Source of the DNA: Clostridiales bacterium
GTDB taxonomy: Bacteria; Bacillota_A; Clostridia; Lachnospirales; Bianqueaceae
Direction: 5' to 3'
DNA length: 7,136 nucleotides
Assembly (NCBI GenBank): GCA_019423265.1
Contig: JAHZBS010000066.1
Span: 4,350-11,485 of the forward strand
Shown here: one piece after another, positions 6,917-7,136 of the stretch
Layout of the letters: each line of letters begins with the position of its first letter
Numbering within the stretch: the stretch's first letter is position 1
Translations under genes and position numbers: made by a program
Notes under the pieces: generated by a model
What the model saw: the letters and a program-made list of their open reading frames with translations, nothing else
Told to the model about the DNA's origin: nothing
Databases searched by the model: none

Positions 6917-6935
6917 AATCAATCAGGATTCTTCT

Positions 6936-6966
6936 ATTGTACATCCTATAGATAACTATAAGTCAA
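6936..6966 (-). promoter_or_regulatory. MerR-type promoter of the reductase gene (19-bp spacer)
   Basis: On the minus strand TTGACT (6961-6966) and TACAAT (6936-6941) are separated by 19 bp, two more than optimal. Over-long spacers of this kind are characteristic of promoters that MerR-family activators untwist. A dyad fills the spacer. A MerR-family gene is divergently transcribed next door. Together these three facts make local control very likely. Confidence 0.8.
6945..6962. promoter_or_regulatory. MerR-family operator dyad CCTATAG-N4-CTATAAG
   Basis: Two 7-bp arms, CCTATAG and CTATAAG, match as inverted repeats at six of seven positions, with a 4-bp centre. They lie almost wholly within the 19-bp spacer of the reductase promoter. 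The arm length, gap and placement match the layout recalled for the Bacillus subtilis AdhR operator (CTTAAAG-N4-CTTTAAG), with a changed arm sequence. Confidence 0.75.
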
Positions 6967-6984
6967 GATAAATTTCAGAGATAT

Positions 6985-7013
6985 TTGACAAATGTTTCAA
7001 GGCAGAGTAAACT
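6985..7013 (+). promoter_or_regulatory. Promoter of the MerR-family gene
   Basis: TTGACA (6985-6990) and TAAACT (7008-7013) lie 17 bp apart on the plus strand, so this promoter does not need the untwisting that the divergent one does. Its -35 box is 18 bp from the -35 box of the reductase promoter, so a regulator on the dyad at 6945-6962 could also affect it. Confidence 0.75.
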
Positions 7014-7046
7014 AAAGAGACAAGCCTGTGAAAGGGAGGTCGCCGT

Positions 7047-7136
7047 ATGGCATACAGCATCGCTCAGGTAGCGGAAAAAACAGGGCTGAGCGTCTATACG
7101 CTCCGGTATTATGATAAAGAGGGGCTATTGCCCTTT
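7047..7136 (+). CDS. MerR-family transcriptional regulator (partial, N-terminus only)
   Basis: Only the first 30 codons are present; the window ends inside the gene. They encode the MerR winged-helix DNA-binding start: a helix-turn-helix (about 5-22, IAQVAEKTGLSVYTLRYY) and the family signature LRYYDKEGLL (19-28). The effector domain is out of view, so the inducer and the presence of sensing cysteines cannot be judged. The Shine-Dalgarno sequence GGGAGG (7034-7039) precedes the ATG by seven bases. Because the gene is divergent from the reductase and a MerR-type operator lies between them, it is the likely activator of the reductase. Similarity in layout suggests the AdhR/NmlR-like group, but that is inference. 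Confidence 0.9.
   Translation, partial: MAYSIAQVAEKTGLSVYTLRYYDKEGLLPF

Noticed and set aside
6904..6918. TTG at 6918 as the start of the reductase
   Set aside because: It overlaps the Shine-Dalgarno sequence of the ATG at 6903, and the added residues are not part of the fold.

Overview
The window looks like chromosomal DNA of a Gram-positive bacterium of the Bacillota, probably Clostridia. This is inferred from strong Shine-Dalgarno sequences, near-consensus sigma-A type promoters with 17-bp spacers, and gene families typical of that phylum. It carries four full-length genes, one of them interrupted by a stop codon, and a fifth cut off by the right edge.

Layout. Bases 1-254 are purine-rich and low in complexity, with a perfect 54-bp direct repeat at a 186-bp period. 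They may hold the basic tail of an upstream gene. A consensus promoter (265-293) followed by a 12-bp palindrome drives a cytosolic GH116/DUF608 beta-glycosidase (323-2809, +). Five bases beyond its stop, convergently, ends a predicted ATPase of the ABC class (PF09818 type; 2815-4503, -). A divergent promoter region (4504-4654) then leads into a sialidase-like Asp-box protein (4655-5752, +) whose frame is broken once by TAA at 5237-5239. A hairpin at 5758-5790 can terminate transcription in both directions between that gene and a convergent aldo/keto reductase with a C-terminal two-cluster ferredoxin-like domain (5794-6903, -). The reductase is divergent from a MerR-family regulator (7047 onward, +, cut by the window end).

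How the genes may work together. The GH116 enzyme and the Asp-box protein both lack signal peptides, so they would act on imported, short glycosides. The GH116 gene appears to be controlled by a repressor binding a palindrome at its transcription start. The reductase and MerR gene form a classic divergent pair: the reductase promoter has the 19-bp spacer and spacer-centred dyad typical of MerR-activated promoters, and resembles the AdhR-type aldehyde-stress arrangement of Bacillus. The ATPase belongs to a conserved but functionally unassigned family, and the sequence gives no clear tie to its neighbours.

I found no tRNA, rRNA, CRISPR array, insertion sequence or clear novel multi-gene system. 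The points most worth a second look are the in-frame stop in the Asp-box gene, the two candidate operators, and the 186-bp duplication.
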